A DNA stretch of 12,922 nucleotides. It comes from an uncultured Selenomonadaceae bacterium (lineage in GTDB: Bacteria; Bacillota; Negativicutes; Selenomonadales; Selenomonadaceae). Below the pieces are notes generated by a model, which worked only from the letters and a program-made list of their open reading frames with translations, ran no database searches and was not told where the DNA came from. Positions 6,258 to 12,922 of this stretch are shown in pieces. The position numbers and the translations under genes were made by a program. The stretch spans positions 1 through 12,922 of the forward strand of contig CAJOFG010000034.1 of the NCBI GenBank assembly GCA_905233965.1. Reading direction: 5' to 3'. Numbering within the stretch: position 1 is the stretch's first letter; every line of letters starts with the position of its first letter.

Positions 6258-7850
6258 TCACGCAATTTTAATCGTATCGCCGTCTTGCGGCAGAATTACC
6301 ATGTCCTTGTACTTATCCGCGATGTCAAGATTTTTAAAACCTTCCGGATTTTCCGTGTGGAAGGGGACGATATATTTTCGCGGCGCAATGTTCGTGATAA
6401 ATTTCGCCAAAGTTTCCTTGTCGGCGTGTCCCGAAGAATGAATATATTTTACGCGACCGTCAAATTGCCGGACAAACGCCGCCAATCCCTCATCATAAGC
6501 CGGATGCCCGGAATCGAGATAACCCTGCCACATGGAGTAAATCAAATACGGGCGATAATCTTTTTTCCCTTTGCCGTAATTATGATAAAGTTCCTCAGCT
6601 TTTCCCTTTTCGCGACCGAGCAACGAACCCGAAAGAATGATGTACTCACCCGCTTTACTTTCAAAATATTCCCGGATACTTTTCACCGGCGGCAAATCAT
6701 AAAGTCCGTTTTTTTCTTTCGCCGTATCGGAAAACATTTTGAGCATTTCCATTATGTAATCACCGGCGTAAATCGGCAAATTATTTGTCCGTGCCGCCCG
6801 ACAAATTGAAGTAAGGCTGTCAAAATTTGTGGAGGAGCAAACAACGAAAATTTGCTTGTGTTCGCGCATAAAGTTTGCGGCTTCCTTGTTTACGTCCCAT
6901 TCGGTGAGAAGGTTTTCGACTTTCGGCGAACGTGTCATCATTGTGCCTTCCGTCAGAAGTACATCAACTTGTTTGTTATAGCGTTCATGAATCAGCTTGG
7001 GGATTATCTCCAAACTTTTGCTCATGTAACCCGTGTTCCGAAAATCGCCGCTGTGCAGGACGGTATGCCCGGCACCTTCAAAGAGAAACATATTTGCATG
7101 ATAAGCCGAATGATCGACGAAGAACGGAATGATATTCATATCGCCGACGGAAAAAAGTTTTCCCGGCGTAAATGTTTGTATGCGCCCGTCACGATTTGCA
7201 AGCAATTCCTGCATCGAAAAATTTCCGGTGTACTTCGAGAGCACCTGCAAAATTTTCAGCATGGCAGGATCCATGTAAATCGGAATGTCTTTCGGAATTT
7301 TATCAATCAGTCCGGCATGGTCGCCGTGATAATGAGTGAAAAATACCGCGTCAACCTTAAATTTATTTTTGCGAAATATTTTTTCGACGATATCGTTATC
7401 GTCAATCGTTCCGTGACTGCCGGGCAACGCACTTCCGAAATCCGTTAAAACGCTCGTGTTGCCCATGGTGATTTGCGTTATACTGCCGCCGATTTGCTTT
7501 GTCCCGCGATGCATTGTGACAAGTACGCGATTGTTGTACCATTCGTCACGTTCTTCGGCAGATGAAAAACCCAAAAAATCGGTAAATTTCCAACTCGGCG
7601 GAGGATTGTTACACTCTGCGCCGACTTCCAAAATATCCCGCAACGCCGGCAAAACGGACTTATCATTTGCCCAAACTTTTACCTGTTGCAGTACGTCCTC
7701 CGCATTTTCTCCGCACCGCCCGGCCGCCCAATGCGCCAAGTCGGCAAGCAATTTTTCATCATCGGAATCCGAAGACACAGCTTTTGCCGCATCATTCAAA
7801 TCTTCTTTCAATTCCCAAATTTTCACGGCAATGAGGTCAAAGGCTCTCAT
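6258..7850 (-). CDS. Beta-CASP metallo-beta-lactamase-fold hydrolase (RNase J-like) with N-terminal extension
   Basis: A 530-residue Zn-dependent MBL-fold enzyme with beta-CASP features, a group that cuts or trims RNA (RNase J, CPSF-like). The MBL domain begins near residue 109 (VLVTMHRGTKQIGGS). Motif 1 is LTDFGSALPGSHG. Motif 2 is THYHGDHAG, with His173, His175, Asp177 and His178. Motif 3 is VDHSAYHAN (about 245). Motif 4 is VLHSGDFRNTGY, with His266 and Asp269. C-terminal beta-CASP motifs are LLTEGTMM, SSGHADKETL (473-482) and VPFHTENPEGF (about 495). About 105 residues precede the MBL domain, Asp/Glu/Ala-rich and helical-looking, with no family I recognise. The start is ATG 7850, nine bases after AAAGGAG; the frame is open to 8021 but that part is intergenic. 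It is followed after 14 bases by the PD-(D/E)XK-like gene. It differs from housekeeping RNase J in its N-terminal extension; the substrate is unknown. Confidence 0.9.
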   Translation of the reverse strand: MRAFDLIAVKIWELKEDLNDAAKAVSSDSDDEKLLADLAHWAAGRCGENAEDVLQQVKVWANDKSVLPALRDILEVGAECNNPPPSWKFTDFLGFSSAEERDEWYNNRVLVTMHRGTKQIGGSITQITMGNTSVLTDFGSALPGSHGTIDDNDIVEKIFRKNKFKVDAVFFTHYHGDHAGLIDKIPKDIPIYMDPAMLKILQVLSKYTGNFSMQELLANRDGRIQTFTPGKLFSVGDMNIIPFFVDHSAYHANMFLFEGAGHTVLHSGDFRNTGYMSKSLEIIPKLIHERYNKQVDVLLTEGTMMTRSPKVENLLTEWDVNKEAANFMREHKQIFVVCSSTNFDSLTSICRAARTNNLPIYAGDYIMEMLKMFSDTAKEKNGLYDLPPVKSIREYFESKAGEYIILSGSLLGREKGKAEELYHNYGKGKKDYRPYLIYSMWQGYLDSGHPAYDEGLAAFVRQFDGRVKYIHSSGHADKETLAKFITNIAPRKYIVPFHTENPEGFKNLDIADKYKDMVILPQDGDTIKIA

Positions 7851-7947
7851 ATTCTCAAGCTCCTTTCGCCGGTCGCTCCGTATTTGCGATATAGTATCAT
7901 AATTTTTTTTGCCGTGCCACAACTTACGAGGTTTCCGATCAAACCTC

Positions 7948-7963
7948 CAAAAAAATTTTTTTG
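7948..7963. repeat. 16-bp A/T-tract palindrome between divergent genes
   Basis: CAAAAAAATTTTTTTG is a perfect palindrome (A7T7) in the 158-base spacer between the MBL-fold gene and the ADP-ribosylglycohydrolase gene. It lies just upstream of the plus-strand -10 element, where an UP element or curved DNA would sit. Confidence 0.45.
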
Positions 7964-7967
7964 ATTG

Positions 7968-7976
7968 TGATACAAT
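7968..7976 (+). promoter_or_regulatory. Extended -10 promoter of the ADP-ribosylglycohydrolase gene
   Basis: TGA followed by TACAAT (7971-7976) forms an extended -10, 33 bases upstream of the ATG. The -35 position falls in the A7T7 tract and does not match TTGACA, which fits an extended -10 promoter. On the opposite strand, TATGAT with a weak TTGTGG 15 bases upstream is a poor candidate for the MBL-fold operon and is not listed separately. Confidence 0.45.
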
Positions 7977-8008
7977 AATCGAAATGAAATTTATGGGAGG
8001 GAAATTAA

Positions 8009-8947
8009 ATGGAGTTGTCAAGAATTAAAGCTTTGATTGTCGGTCATGCCGTCGGCGATGCGCTCGGCGTTCCGGTGGAATTTGTTTTGCGTGAAGAACT
8101 TGCAAAAAATCCGGTTCGTGAAATGCGCGGTTTCGGTTCGCATAATGTGCCGCCGGGTACATGGTCGGACGATACAAGCATGACACTTTGCCTTTTGGAA
8201 AGTTTGAGTCGGTTAAAGGCGATTGATTATCTTGACATTATGAAAAATTTTGTCCGGTGGATTAAAAATGCCGAATTTACCGCGACGGGCGTGGTGTTTG
8301 ATGTCGGTATAGCCACTCATAAATCTGTCGAACATTTTTTGCGGGGGACACCTCCGCTTTCCTGCGGCGGAACGGGTGAATACGACAACGGCAACGGCTC
8401 GCTGATGAGAATTTCGCCGTTGGCAATTTACTGTTGCGAAAAAAAATTATCCGTTTCCGATGCCTTGTCGGAGGCGCACAAAATTTCTTCCCTGACTCAT
8501 GCCCACCCGCGAAGTCAAATTGCTTGCGGCATTTATACGCTTATCGCCGTGAATTTGTTTGAAGGTCTGTCGCTCCCGGTTGCAATAAAAAAAGGTCTGT
8601 CGGATGCACAAACCTTTTATCAAAATGAAGATCAGTATATCGGAGAATTTTCTCATTATGAACGGCTCCGGGATTTTGACAAATTCGCCGGGCTTGCCGA
8701 AGATGACATAAAGAGCAGCGGTTATGTGGTTGATACGTTGGAAGCAAGTCTTTGGTGTCTTGCCAATACAAAAAATTATCGCGATGCCGTTTTGACCGCC
8801 GTCAATCTCGGTGACGACACGGACACGATCGGCGCGACAGTCGGCGGCTTGGCGGGTTTGGCATACGGTTTGGAAAATATTCCGTCGGAATGGAAATCTG
8901 CTCTCTTGAAATGCGGTTATATTGAAAAATTGTGTCGCAACTTTTAA
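8009..8947 (+). CDS. ADP-ribosylglycohydrolase (ADPRH/DraG superfamily)
   Basis: A complete 312-residue member of the ADP-ribosylglycohydrolase superfamily, all-helical enzymes with two Mg2+ or Mn2+ that remove ADP-ribose from proteins, nucleic acids or small molecules. The metal ligands are in PPGTWSDDTSM (residues 48-58: Asp54, Asp55, Thr56) and NLGDDTDTIGATVGGLAGL (267-285: Asp269, Asp270, Asp272, Thr273). GNGSLMRISPLA (128-139) and LTHAHPRSQ (162-170) are also family blocks; the N-terminus is IVGHAVGDALGVPVEF. The start is ATG 8009, seven bases after GGGAGGG. It is divergent from the MBL/PD-(D/E)XK pair across a 158-base spacer. No ADP-ribosyltransferase partner is in the window, so this is not a DraT-DraG style pair here. 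A NUDIX ADP-ribose pyrophosphatase about 4.4 kb away could consume the released ADP-ribose, but that link is speculative. The substrate cannot be predicted. Confidence 0.93.
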   Translation: MELSRIKALIVGHAVGDALGVPVEFVLREELAKNPVREMRGFGSHNVPPGTWSDDTSMTLCLLESLSRLKAIDYLDIMKNFVRWIKNAEFTATGVVFDVGIATHKSVEHFLRGTPPLSCGGTGEYDNGNGSLMRISPLAIYCCEKKLSVSDALSEAHKISSLTHAHPRSQIACGIYTLIAVNLFEGLSLPVAIKKGLSDAQTFYQNEDQYIGEFSHYERLRDFDKFAGLAEDDIKSSGYVVDTLEASLWCLANTKNYRDAVLTAVNLGDDTDTIGATVGGLAGLAYGLENIPSEWKSALLKCGYIEKLCRNF

Positions 8948-8962
8948 AAAGCAAGCTTAAAG

Positions 8963-8977
8963 GCAACGTGATGTTGC
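8963..8977. terminator. Weak hairpin between convergent genes
   Basis: GCAAC-GTGAT-GTTGC, a 5-bp stem in the 97-base spacer between the ADP-ribosylglycohydrolase gene and the end of the TPS operon. A T5 run lies about 12-22 bases away on either side, so it is a poor but possible shared terminator. I see nothing else in this spacer. Confidence 0.25.
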
Positions 8978-9044
8978 ATCCGGTTGGCACATGATTTTAT
9001 TTTTCGCTAAAATTTTTATACAACTTCATAAGTTCGGCGACAAT

Positions 9045-9146
9045 TTACGATTCGGATAAATTTTTGCTGAAACCGTACGCCGCCATAACCGCTTTGTCGT
9101 TCTCGGCGTGGGCTTTGCGTAAATCTTTCGGCAGGAAATTCTTCAA
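9045..9146 (-). CDS. 33-residue small protein downstream of tpsB
   Basis: A short frame starting with TTG at 9146, six bases after a very good ribosome binding site (GAGGAG, 9158-9153), and 16 bases after the tpsB stop. The product starts MKNFLPKDLRKAH, continues AENDKAVMAAYGF and ends with a TAA stop at 9047-9045. The LRKAH/NDKAVMAAYGF stretch resembles, from memory, the C-terminal ends of some large restriction-modification or methyltransferase proteins (a KAHxxxDxAVxxxYG pattern). It may therefore be a standalone small protein or a leftover tail of a lost gene. The intact start, ribosome binding site and tight spacing argue for translation. No signal peptide or membrane segment. Coding is plausible; no function is assigned. 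Confidence 0.5.
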   Translation of the reverse strand: MKNFLPKDLRKAHAENDKAVMAAYGFSKNLSES

Positions 9147-9162
9147 TTTGTTCTCCTCACAA

Positions 9163-10788
9163 TTAAAAGATTTTACCGGCGATAAACCAAAATCTGCCTT
9201 TTGCTTTTGCCCGTTCGGAAAGTGCTTCGTCAAAACCTATTCGACGCGCATAATCCAGCTTGATGAAAAAGTCATCCGGTTTCGCGTAAGACAAACCTAT
9301 TCCCCAGCCGTGAAGAGCAACATTGTAGTCAATCATTTTGCGCGGCTTGCCCTCCGCGTGTTCTATAAATATGTTCGTCGAAAGATATTTTATTCCGGTC
9401 TTGTAAGTCAAAATTCCGCGTACCAAATATCCGGTGTCGACCGACAAATCGCTCGAAGGATAAGCTTTTATCCCGTTTATGCCGGTTAAAGCCATTCGCT
9501 CCGAACTGTCAAGATTTCTGTTTGCCAGTTGCCATGAACCTTGTATTCTGAAGTCCAGGCGATTATTTATTTCGTGAGTGAAGTCGAAGTCATGATTGAG
9601 TTTGTAATAAACGCCTTCGGTGTCGTTGAACACATTGAGATAATTTGCGTACTCCGAATCGTTGACCAAATGTCCGACCGTGAATCTTTGCGTAAAGACG
9701 AAGTGATTATTTTTCCAACGTTCATTGCCGATAACGCCGATATGCGCGGAGTAGGAATGTTTTAACGCCTCAATTCCGAAAGCGTCAATGTTATCCTTCA
9801 TATCGTTGTAATTTATTCCGTAAATATAACTCACGCTGGATTGAATGGTTTTCCTGACGGTGGTCGTGCCGTAAACGGAAAAATTCATCAAATTGCCGTT
9901 CGCGTCAAGGTCGCGGTATTCGTCGCCGAGTTTGTAAGAGGATCGCCCGACGTGAAAGCCCAACCTGTTCACAATGCCCTTTGAAGGAAGTACAAAATTC
10001 GCGTCCGCGTACAAGTCCATCGAATTTTTTGTAGACAACAAACCGCCGACGGTTATTTTCGTTCCGCTGTCATCGACGTTGTAAAAATCATTCAACAAGC
10101 CGACTCTGTACTGCCCGGAAGAACGGTTGCCGTAATTGTCGGTGTAAAGTATGTGGCGTGAAGCTTTGTCCAAGTCAATCGTTATGTTTAAAACGGTCGA
10201 GCCTTCCTTTTTGCCCTGAGTGAAAAATCCGCTCGCTTTTATCCCGTCAATATCATTCAGCTTGTATAAAACGTCCTCCAGTGCCATTTTACGGACGGGG
10301 TCGCCGACTTTTATTTTCGACACTATGCGTTCGATTTTTTCCGGCGAAAAATTTACTCTGTTGTCAATTTTAATTTCGTCGTAAAAACCTTGAATGACAA
10401 CTATTTCAACAACGCCGTTAATATTTTGTTGCGGCGGGACGTAGGCAACGGCGGCAAGGAAACCGTTTTCCCTGTACAGCTTTGTAATTTCGGTTGCCAA
10501 CTCGTTGAGTTTTCCCAATGTAACCGTTTTGTAAAGATAATTTTGAACGATTTCGCCTTCGTGTCTTTCTCTGCCGTCGAAGTCCATCGCGGAAATAATT
10601 TTCACGCCTTGCAAGACAAACGACGCTTCTTTTTTGTCTTTGTGCAACTCTTCAAACTCGGCATTTGTTTCATTTTGTGTTGTCACCCTGTTTGCGGAGT
10701 CGGCGGGAAATGCAAAAACATTTGCGCTTGTCGAAATGCAAATCGCCGCCAAAAATGCCGTTGCCGAAAATTTATTTTTCAAATTCAA
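9163..10788 (-). CDS. tpsB: TpsB outer-membrane transporter of a two-partner secretion system (ShlB/FhaC/HecB family)
   Basis: A 541-residue outer-membrane Omp85-superfamily porin that secretes its TpsA partner. Residues 1-26 are a Sec signal peptide ending in ANVFA. POTRA_2-like domains follow: about 57-135 with FVLQGVKIISAMDFDG, ITKLYRENGFLAAVAYVPPQ and GVVEIVVIQGFYDEIKI, and about 138-208 with VGDPVRKMALEDVLYKLNDI. From about 210 the protein is a beta-barrel with alternating aromatic strands (DNYGNRSSGQYRVGLLNDF) and ends in FWFIAGKIF, with a C-terminal Phe as in outer-membrane proteins. The L6 loop motif, VRGY/VRAYP in relatives, reads GIKAYPSSD (439-447), so the conserved Arg is Lys. The start is TTG 10788, ten bases after AAGGA, which overlaps the tpsA stop region; TTG 10782 is an alternative. 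Only six bases separate it from tpsA, so translation is coupled. Confidence 0.92.
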   Translation of the reverse strand: MNLKNKFSATAFLAAICISTSANVFAFPADSANRVTTQNETNAEFEELHKDKKEASFVLQGVKIISAMDFDGRERHEGEIVQNYLYKTVTLGKLNELATEITKLYRENGFLAAVAYVPPQQNINGVVEIVVIQGFYDEIKIDNRVNFSPEKIERIVSKIKVGDPVRKMALEDVLYKLNDIDGIKASGFFTQGKKEGSTVLNITIDLDKASRHILYTDNYGNRSSGQYRVGLLNDFYNVDDSGTKITVGGLLSTKNSMDLYADANFVLPSKGIVNRLGFHVGRSSYKLGDEYRDLDANGNLMNFSVYGTTTVRKTIQSSVSYIYGINYNDMKDNIDAFGIEALKHSYSAHIGVIGNERWKNNHFVFTQRFTVGHLVNDSEYANYLNVFNDTEGVYYKLNHDFDFTHEINNRLDFRIQGSWQLANRNLDSSERMALTGINGIKAYPSSDLSVDTGYLVRGILTYKTGIKYLSTNIFIEHAEGKPRKMIDYNVALHGWGIGLSYAKPDDFFIKLDYARRIGFDEALSERAKAKGRFWFIAGKIF

Positions 10789-10794
10789 ACTTGC

Positions 10795-12922
10795 TCAGTC
10801 CTTATCATCATTTTCTTCAGCCGATTCTTCTTCGTCCGAATTTTCTTCCGGCGATTCATTTTCGATCGTACTTGTATCGGTTGATTTATCTTCGCCGGGA
10901 TTTTCAAAGCTTGCAGTTTCGTCGAAAATTTCGCCGCCGATATTGTTGACAAGTTCGCTTTCGTCGCCTATCGTGTCGATATTTATGACAACGTCGTCCG
11001 ATTCACTTTGCGCCGTACCGGATGCGCGGTCTTGATCGTCATTGTTGAGCAGGATTGTCGTTTTGCGATCCATATCCGAATACCAGCCCGTTTGAACGTG
11101 AGCCATAATTTTTATTTTGTCGAGGTCATCTTTATGTTTTATGACGGGAACATCGGCAACGCCGAAATCATCGACAGCCAAAATACTCGGTACGACGGGC
11201 ATGGTCGGTTCGGTTGACGGAGTATTCGGAACAACGGGTTCCGGCTCGTTGATAACCGGGACAGTCGGAACGTCCGGAATTTCCGGCTCATTGATAATCG
11301 GAGTTGTCGGGACTTCGGGAATTTCCGGTTCGTCGGTAACCGGGACTGTCGGGACTTCGGGGATTCGCGGCGGGTCGGGTTCGGGAGTTTCGACTGTCGG
11401 CGGAGTCGGAATATATATCGGCGGAGGAGTCGGAGCAACTATCTGACCCGGATTGATGTTAATGATATAATTTGTGTACAAATATACTCCCGTCGAAGGA
11501 TCTTTGCCCTTTGCAACAAAAGCCGTGTAAGTGCCGTCGCCGTTCGGTGTCAACGTGTAACCCGCGCCGGGGTTAATCGTAATCGTCGAAACATTGCCGT
11601 TTTTGATTATGTCGGAAAAATTCAGGATATTGCCGAAGTTGTCGCCGTCCGGGAGACCGGAAATTTGAGTGGTGCCGTAATAGGTGACTTCCCCGTTATT
11701 TTCGATACCGTTCGGCACTGTAACCGTAATCGGTATTTCGTCAATCGACGGACCCAAAACCCGACCTTCCATCAAAGTGAGCGTGTAATCATTCCGGGTG
11801 TAGTCATCAGTTTGGTTGTTCCAAGTGTATTTATCGTTTGCGTGGGTTGCGGAATTGTTTGTAATGTCTACGGTCGTGCGGTTGCCGGCAATTTCAACGG
11901 TGTCGCCGATGGTAACGGCAGAAAGCGATCCGGCGGCAAAACTGTTTCCCGATCCGTCAGTCAAAGTGTAAGTCCCTGTAGAAGTGCCGTTTGCAAAGGT
12001 AACATTTCCGTTAATATCTCTTACCGCATCTTCGACTTTCAAAAACAGATTGGTGTTGTCTATATTCGGATCTATGATTTGTCCGTCAATTACTCTCACG
12101 TTATAATTTTTGTATTGATGAATATTGTTTGTATCAATGCCCAAATCAATGAGTATCGAATATGTTCCGTCAGTGTTTTTGTTGTAGTTTTTATAGGTGT
12201 ATCCTCCGATTGGATTTTCAAGAACGGTCGCGGTTGTTTTGCCGTCAGTTAAAGCGGTATCTTTGTTCAGAGTATAGAAATTGTCATAAGTATGATTTTC
12301 CGTCAAAATTGATGAAGCTCCGCCGTCAAATGATACAAACGTATTGTCAAAAACGGCGTCACCGTCGAGTTTCTTGTGAGCGTCGCCGACATTGATGACG
12401 ACGTTGGAAGTATCGGTTTTCGGGTCGGTGATTGTCCCGTCAGTAACCGTTATGTTGTACTTATCATAAACATATTGCCCTGCCGCGTTTGTGCCTTGAC
12501 TTTGGAAAATCGTATACTTTCCGTTGCCGTTGTTTATAAATTTATTGTACGTGCCGTTGTCGGACAAATTGACGGTGGTCTTGTTGCCGTTTATTATCAG
12601 CGTATTTGAACCTTGAACACCCGACAAAAACGTATCCGAAAGATAGATATTGTTCGTCCAGCCGCTGTTGTTGTAAGTAACATTTCCGTCAACATCTCTG
12701 CTGCCGCTGTCCGCAATAACTGTCATATCGTTTGGGGTTGTGACGTAAGGGAGAATATTTCCGGGTTTTACGGTAATGTTGTAGATTTTTTTGTTAAGGC
12801 TTGTATCGTTCAGGGTTACCTTATAAAGTTTGTTGCCTTCTCCGTCCGTTCCGATATCAAGAACCGAATAAGTGTTTCCGTTAGTCACGCTCAAATATGC
12901 CTTAGCGGCAACATTATCGTTA
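10795..12922 (-). CDS. tpsA: TpsA-type large exoprotein, C-terminal part (5' end off the right edge)
   Basis: An open frame of 708 residues with no start before the right edge, ending in TGA at 10797-10795, six bases before tpsB. It is the C-terminal part of a secreted, probably adhesin-like protein; the N-terminal TPS domain and signal peptide should lie beyond base 12922. Order: four Thr/Asn/Gly-rich beta-type repeats of 106-118 residues, a Pro-rich stalk (about 85 residues, three 14-residue repeats such as EIPEVPTTPIINEP), a short segment VADVPVIKHKDDLDKIKIMA, and an acidic Asp/Glu/Ser tail ending EENDDKD. The repeats resemble MBG/MucBP-like bacterial surface repeats in style (Y-x-I-x-V-x-x-G), but I cannot name the family. 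No Cys is seen in the visible part. The TpsA assignment rests on the adjacent TpsB and the repetitive secreted character; the diagnostic N-terminal domain is not visible. Confidence 0.82.
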   Translation of the reverse strand, partial: NDNVAAKAYLSVTNGNTYSVLDIGTDGEGNKLYKVTLNDTSLNKKIYNITVKPGNILPYVTTPNDMTVIADSGSRDVDGNVTYNNSGWTNNIYLSDTFLSGVQGSNTLIINGNKTTVNLSDNGTYNKFINNGNGKYTIFQSQGTNAAGQYVYDKYNITVTDGTITDPKTDTSNVVINVGDAHKKLDGDAVFDNTFVSFDGGASSILTENHTYDNFYTLNKDTALTDGKTTATVLENPIGGYTYKNYNKNTDGTYSILIDLGIDTNNIHQYKNYNVRVIDGQIIDPNIDNTNLFLKVEDAVRDINGNVTFANGTSTGTYTLTDGSGNSFAAGSLSAVTIGDTVEIAGNRTTVDITNNSATHANDKYTWNNQTDDYTRNDYTLTLMEGRVLGPSIDEIPITVTVPNGIENNGEVTYYGTTQISGLPDGDNFGNILNFSDIIKNGNVSTITINPGAGYTLTPNGDGTYTAFVAKGKDPSTGVYLYTNYIININPGQIVAPTPPPIYIPTPPTVETPEPDPPRIPEVPTVPVTDEPEIPEVPTTPIINEPEIPDVPTVPVINEPEPVVPNTPSTEPTMPVVPSILAVDDFGVADVPVIKHKDDLDKIKIMAHVQTGWYSDMDRKTTILLNNDDQDRASGTAQSESDDVVINIDTIGDESELVNNIGGEIFDETASFENPGEDKSTDTSTIENESPEENSDEEESAEENDDKD
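11243..11368 (-). repeat. Three tandem 42-bp units encoding a proline-rich stalk
   Basis: Units begin at 11243, 11285 and 11327, exactly 42 bases apart. They encode RIPEVPTVPVTDEP, EIPEVPTTPIINEP and EIPDVPTVPVINEP, followed by a degenerate fourth unit (EPVVPNTPSTEP). The differences between units include many synonymous ones, so they are not a very recent expansion. Confidence 0.85.
11470..12783 (-). repeat. Four degenerate protein-level repeats of 106-118 residues in the exoprotein
   Basis: Repeat starts are marked by YNITVKPGNILP, YNITVTDGTITDP, YNVRVIDGQIIDP and YTLTLMEGRVLGP; a fifth start, YIININPGQIVAP, leads into the Pro-rich stalk. Approximate units are 12783-12460, 12459-12106, 12105-11788 and 11787-11470. 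Each contains an inner strand of the form DGNVTY (DGNVTYNN, DGDAVFDN, NGNVTFAN, NGEVTYYG) and ends with a GxYT...LYxNY-type strand. Similarity is clear in protein but not obvious in DNA, indicating old duplication. Confidence 0.75.

Noticed and set aside
6285..7448. Long plus-strand open frames (174 and 198 codons) opposite the MBL-fold gene
   Set aside because: They are antisense to a gene with intact catalytic motifs, lack convincing ribosome binding sites and have translations of no recognisable character; typical shadows in this codon usage.
7851..8021. N-terminal extension of the MBL-fold protein to base 8021
   Set aside because: The extra 57 codons overlap the ADP-ribosylglycohydrolase start and promoter and have no ribosome binding site, whereas ATG 7850 has AAAGGAG at good spacing.
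10634..11446. Ser-rich and Gly/Thr-rich plus-strand frames opposite the end of tpsA
   Set aside because: They are mirror images of the Asp/Glu-rich tail and of the 42-bp proline repeats; low complexity comes from the sense strand.
1..12922. tRNA, rRNA, integrase, transposase or phage genes
   Set aside because: No cloverleaf, rRNA-like block or recombinase motif was found by eye on either strand.

Overview
The window looks like a chromosomal segment from a diderm Firmicute, most probably a member of the Negativicutes. This is inferred from two signals. Gram-positive-type core genes with strong GGAGG-type ribosome binding sites (sepF, nudF-like ADP-ribose pyrophosphatase) occur beside a two-partner secretion locus (TpsA exoprotein plus TpsB outer-membrane transporter), which needs an outer membrane. 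TTG start codons are common, and A-tract/T-tract runs (A5-7T6-8) recur in the spacers. I see no rRNA, tRNA, CRISPR array, integrase, transposase or phage structural gene.

Left part (1-2926): a TerD-family stress protein runs off the left edge on the minus strand. Divergent from it is a plus-strand pair: metA (homoserine O-acyltransferase, with the acetyl-CoA-type Glu111) and a small secreted protein of unknown function, closed by a terminator. A well-formed extended -10 promoter then drives the cell-division gene sepF, which ends at a strong hairpin terminator.

Middle (2927-5424): a minus-strand operon reads from right to left. It starts with a DUF362-type Tat-exported lipoprotein that is broken by a frameshifting deletion. 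An iron-sulfur-flavoprotein-like NAD(P)H/FMN oxidoreductase and a NUDIX ADP-ribose pyrophosphatase follow. The last eight codons and stop of the NUDIX gene lie in a roughly 55-bp sequence that is repeated about 115 bp further downstream. This suggests a dispersed intergenic repeat that reached into the gene end.

Next (5425-8947): a tightly coupled minus-strand pair encodes a beta-CASP metallo-beta-lactamase-fold hydrolase (RNase J-like motifs plus an N-terminal extension) and a protein with a PD-(D/E)XK-like nuclease signature. Divergent from it is a complete ADP-ribosylglycohydrolase. This is the most interesting part functionally: a putative RNA/DNA-processing pair facing an ADP-ribose-removing enzyme.

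Right part (9045-12922): a minus-strand two-partner secretion operon. The 3' portion of a large tpsA exoprotein runs off the right edge. It carries four repeats of about 106-118 residues, a proline-rich 14-residue tandem repeat and a very acidic tail. tpsB follows after 6 bp, and a 33-codon open frame with an excellent ribosome binding site follows after another 16 bp.
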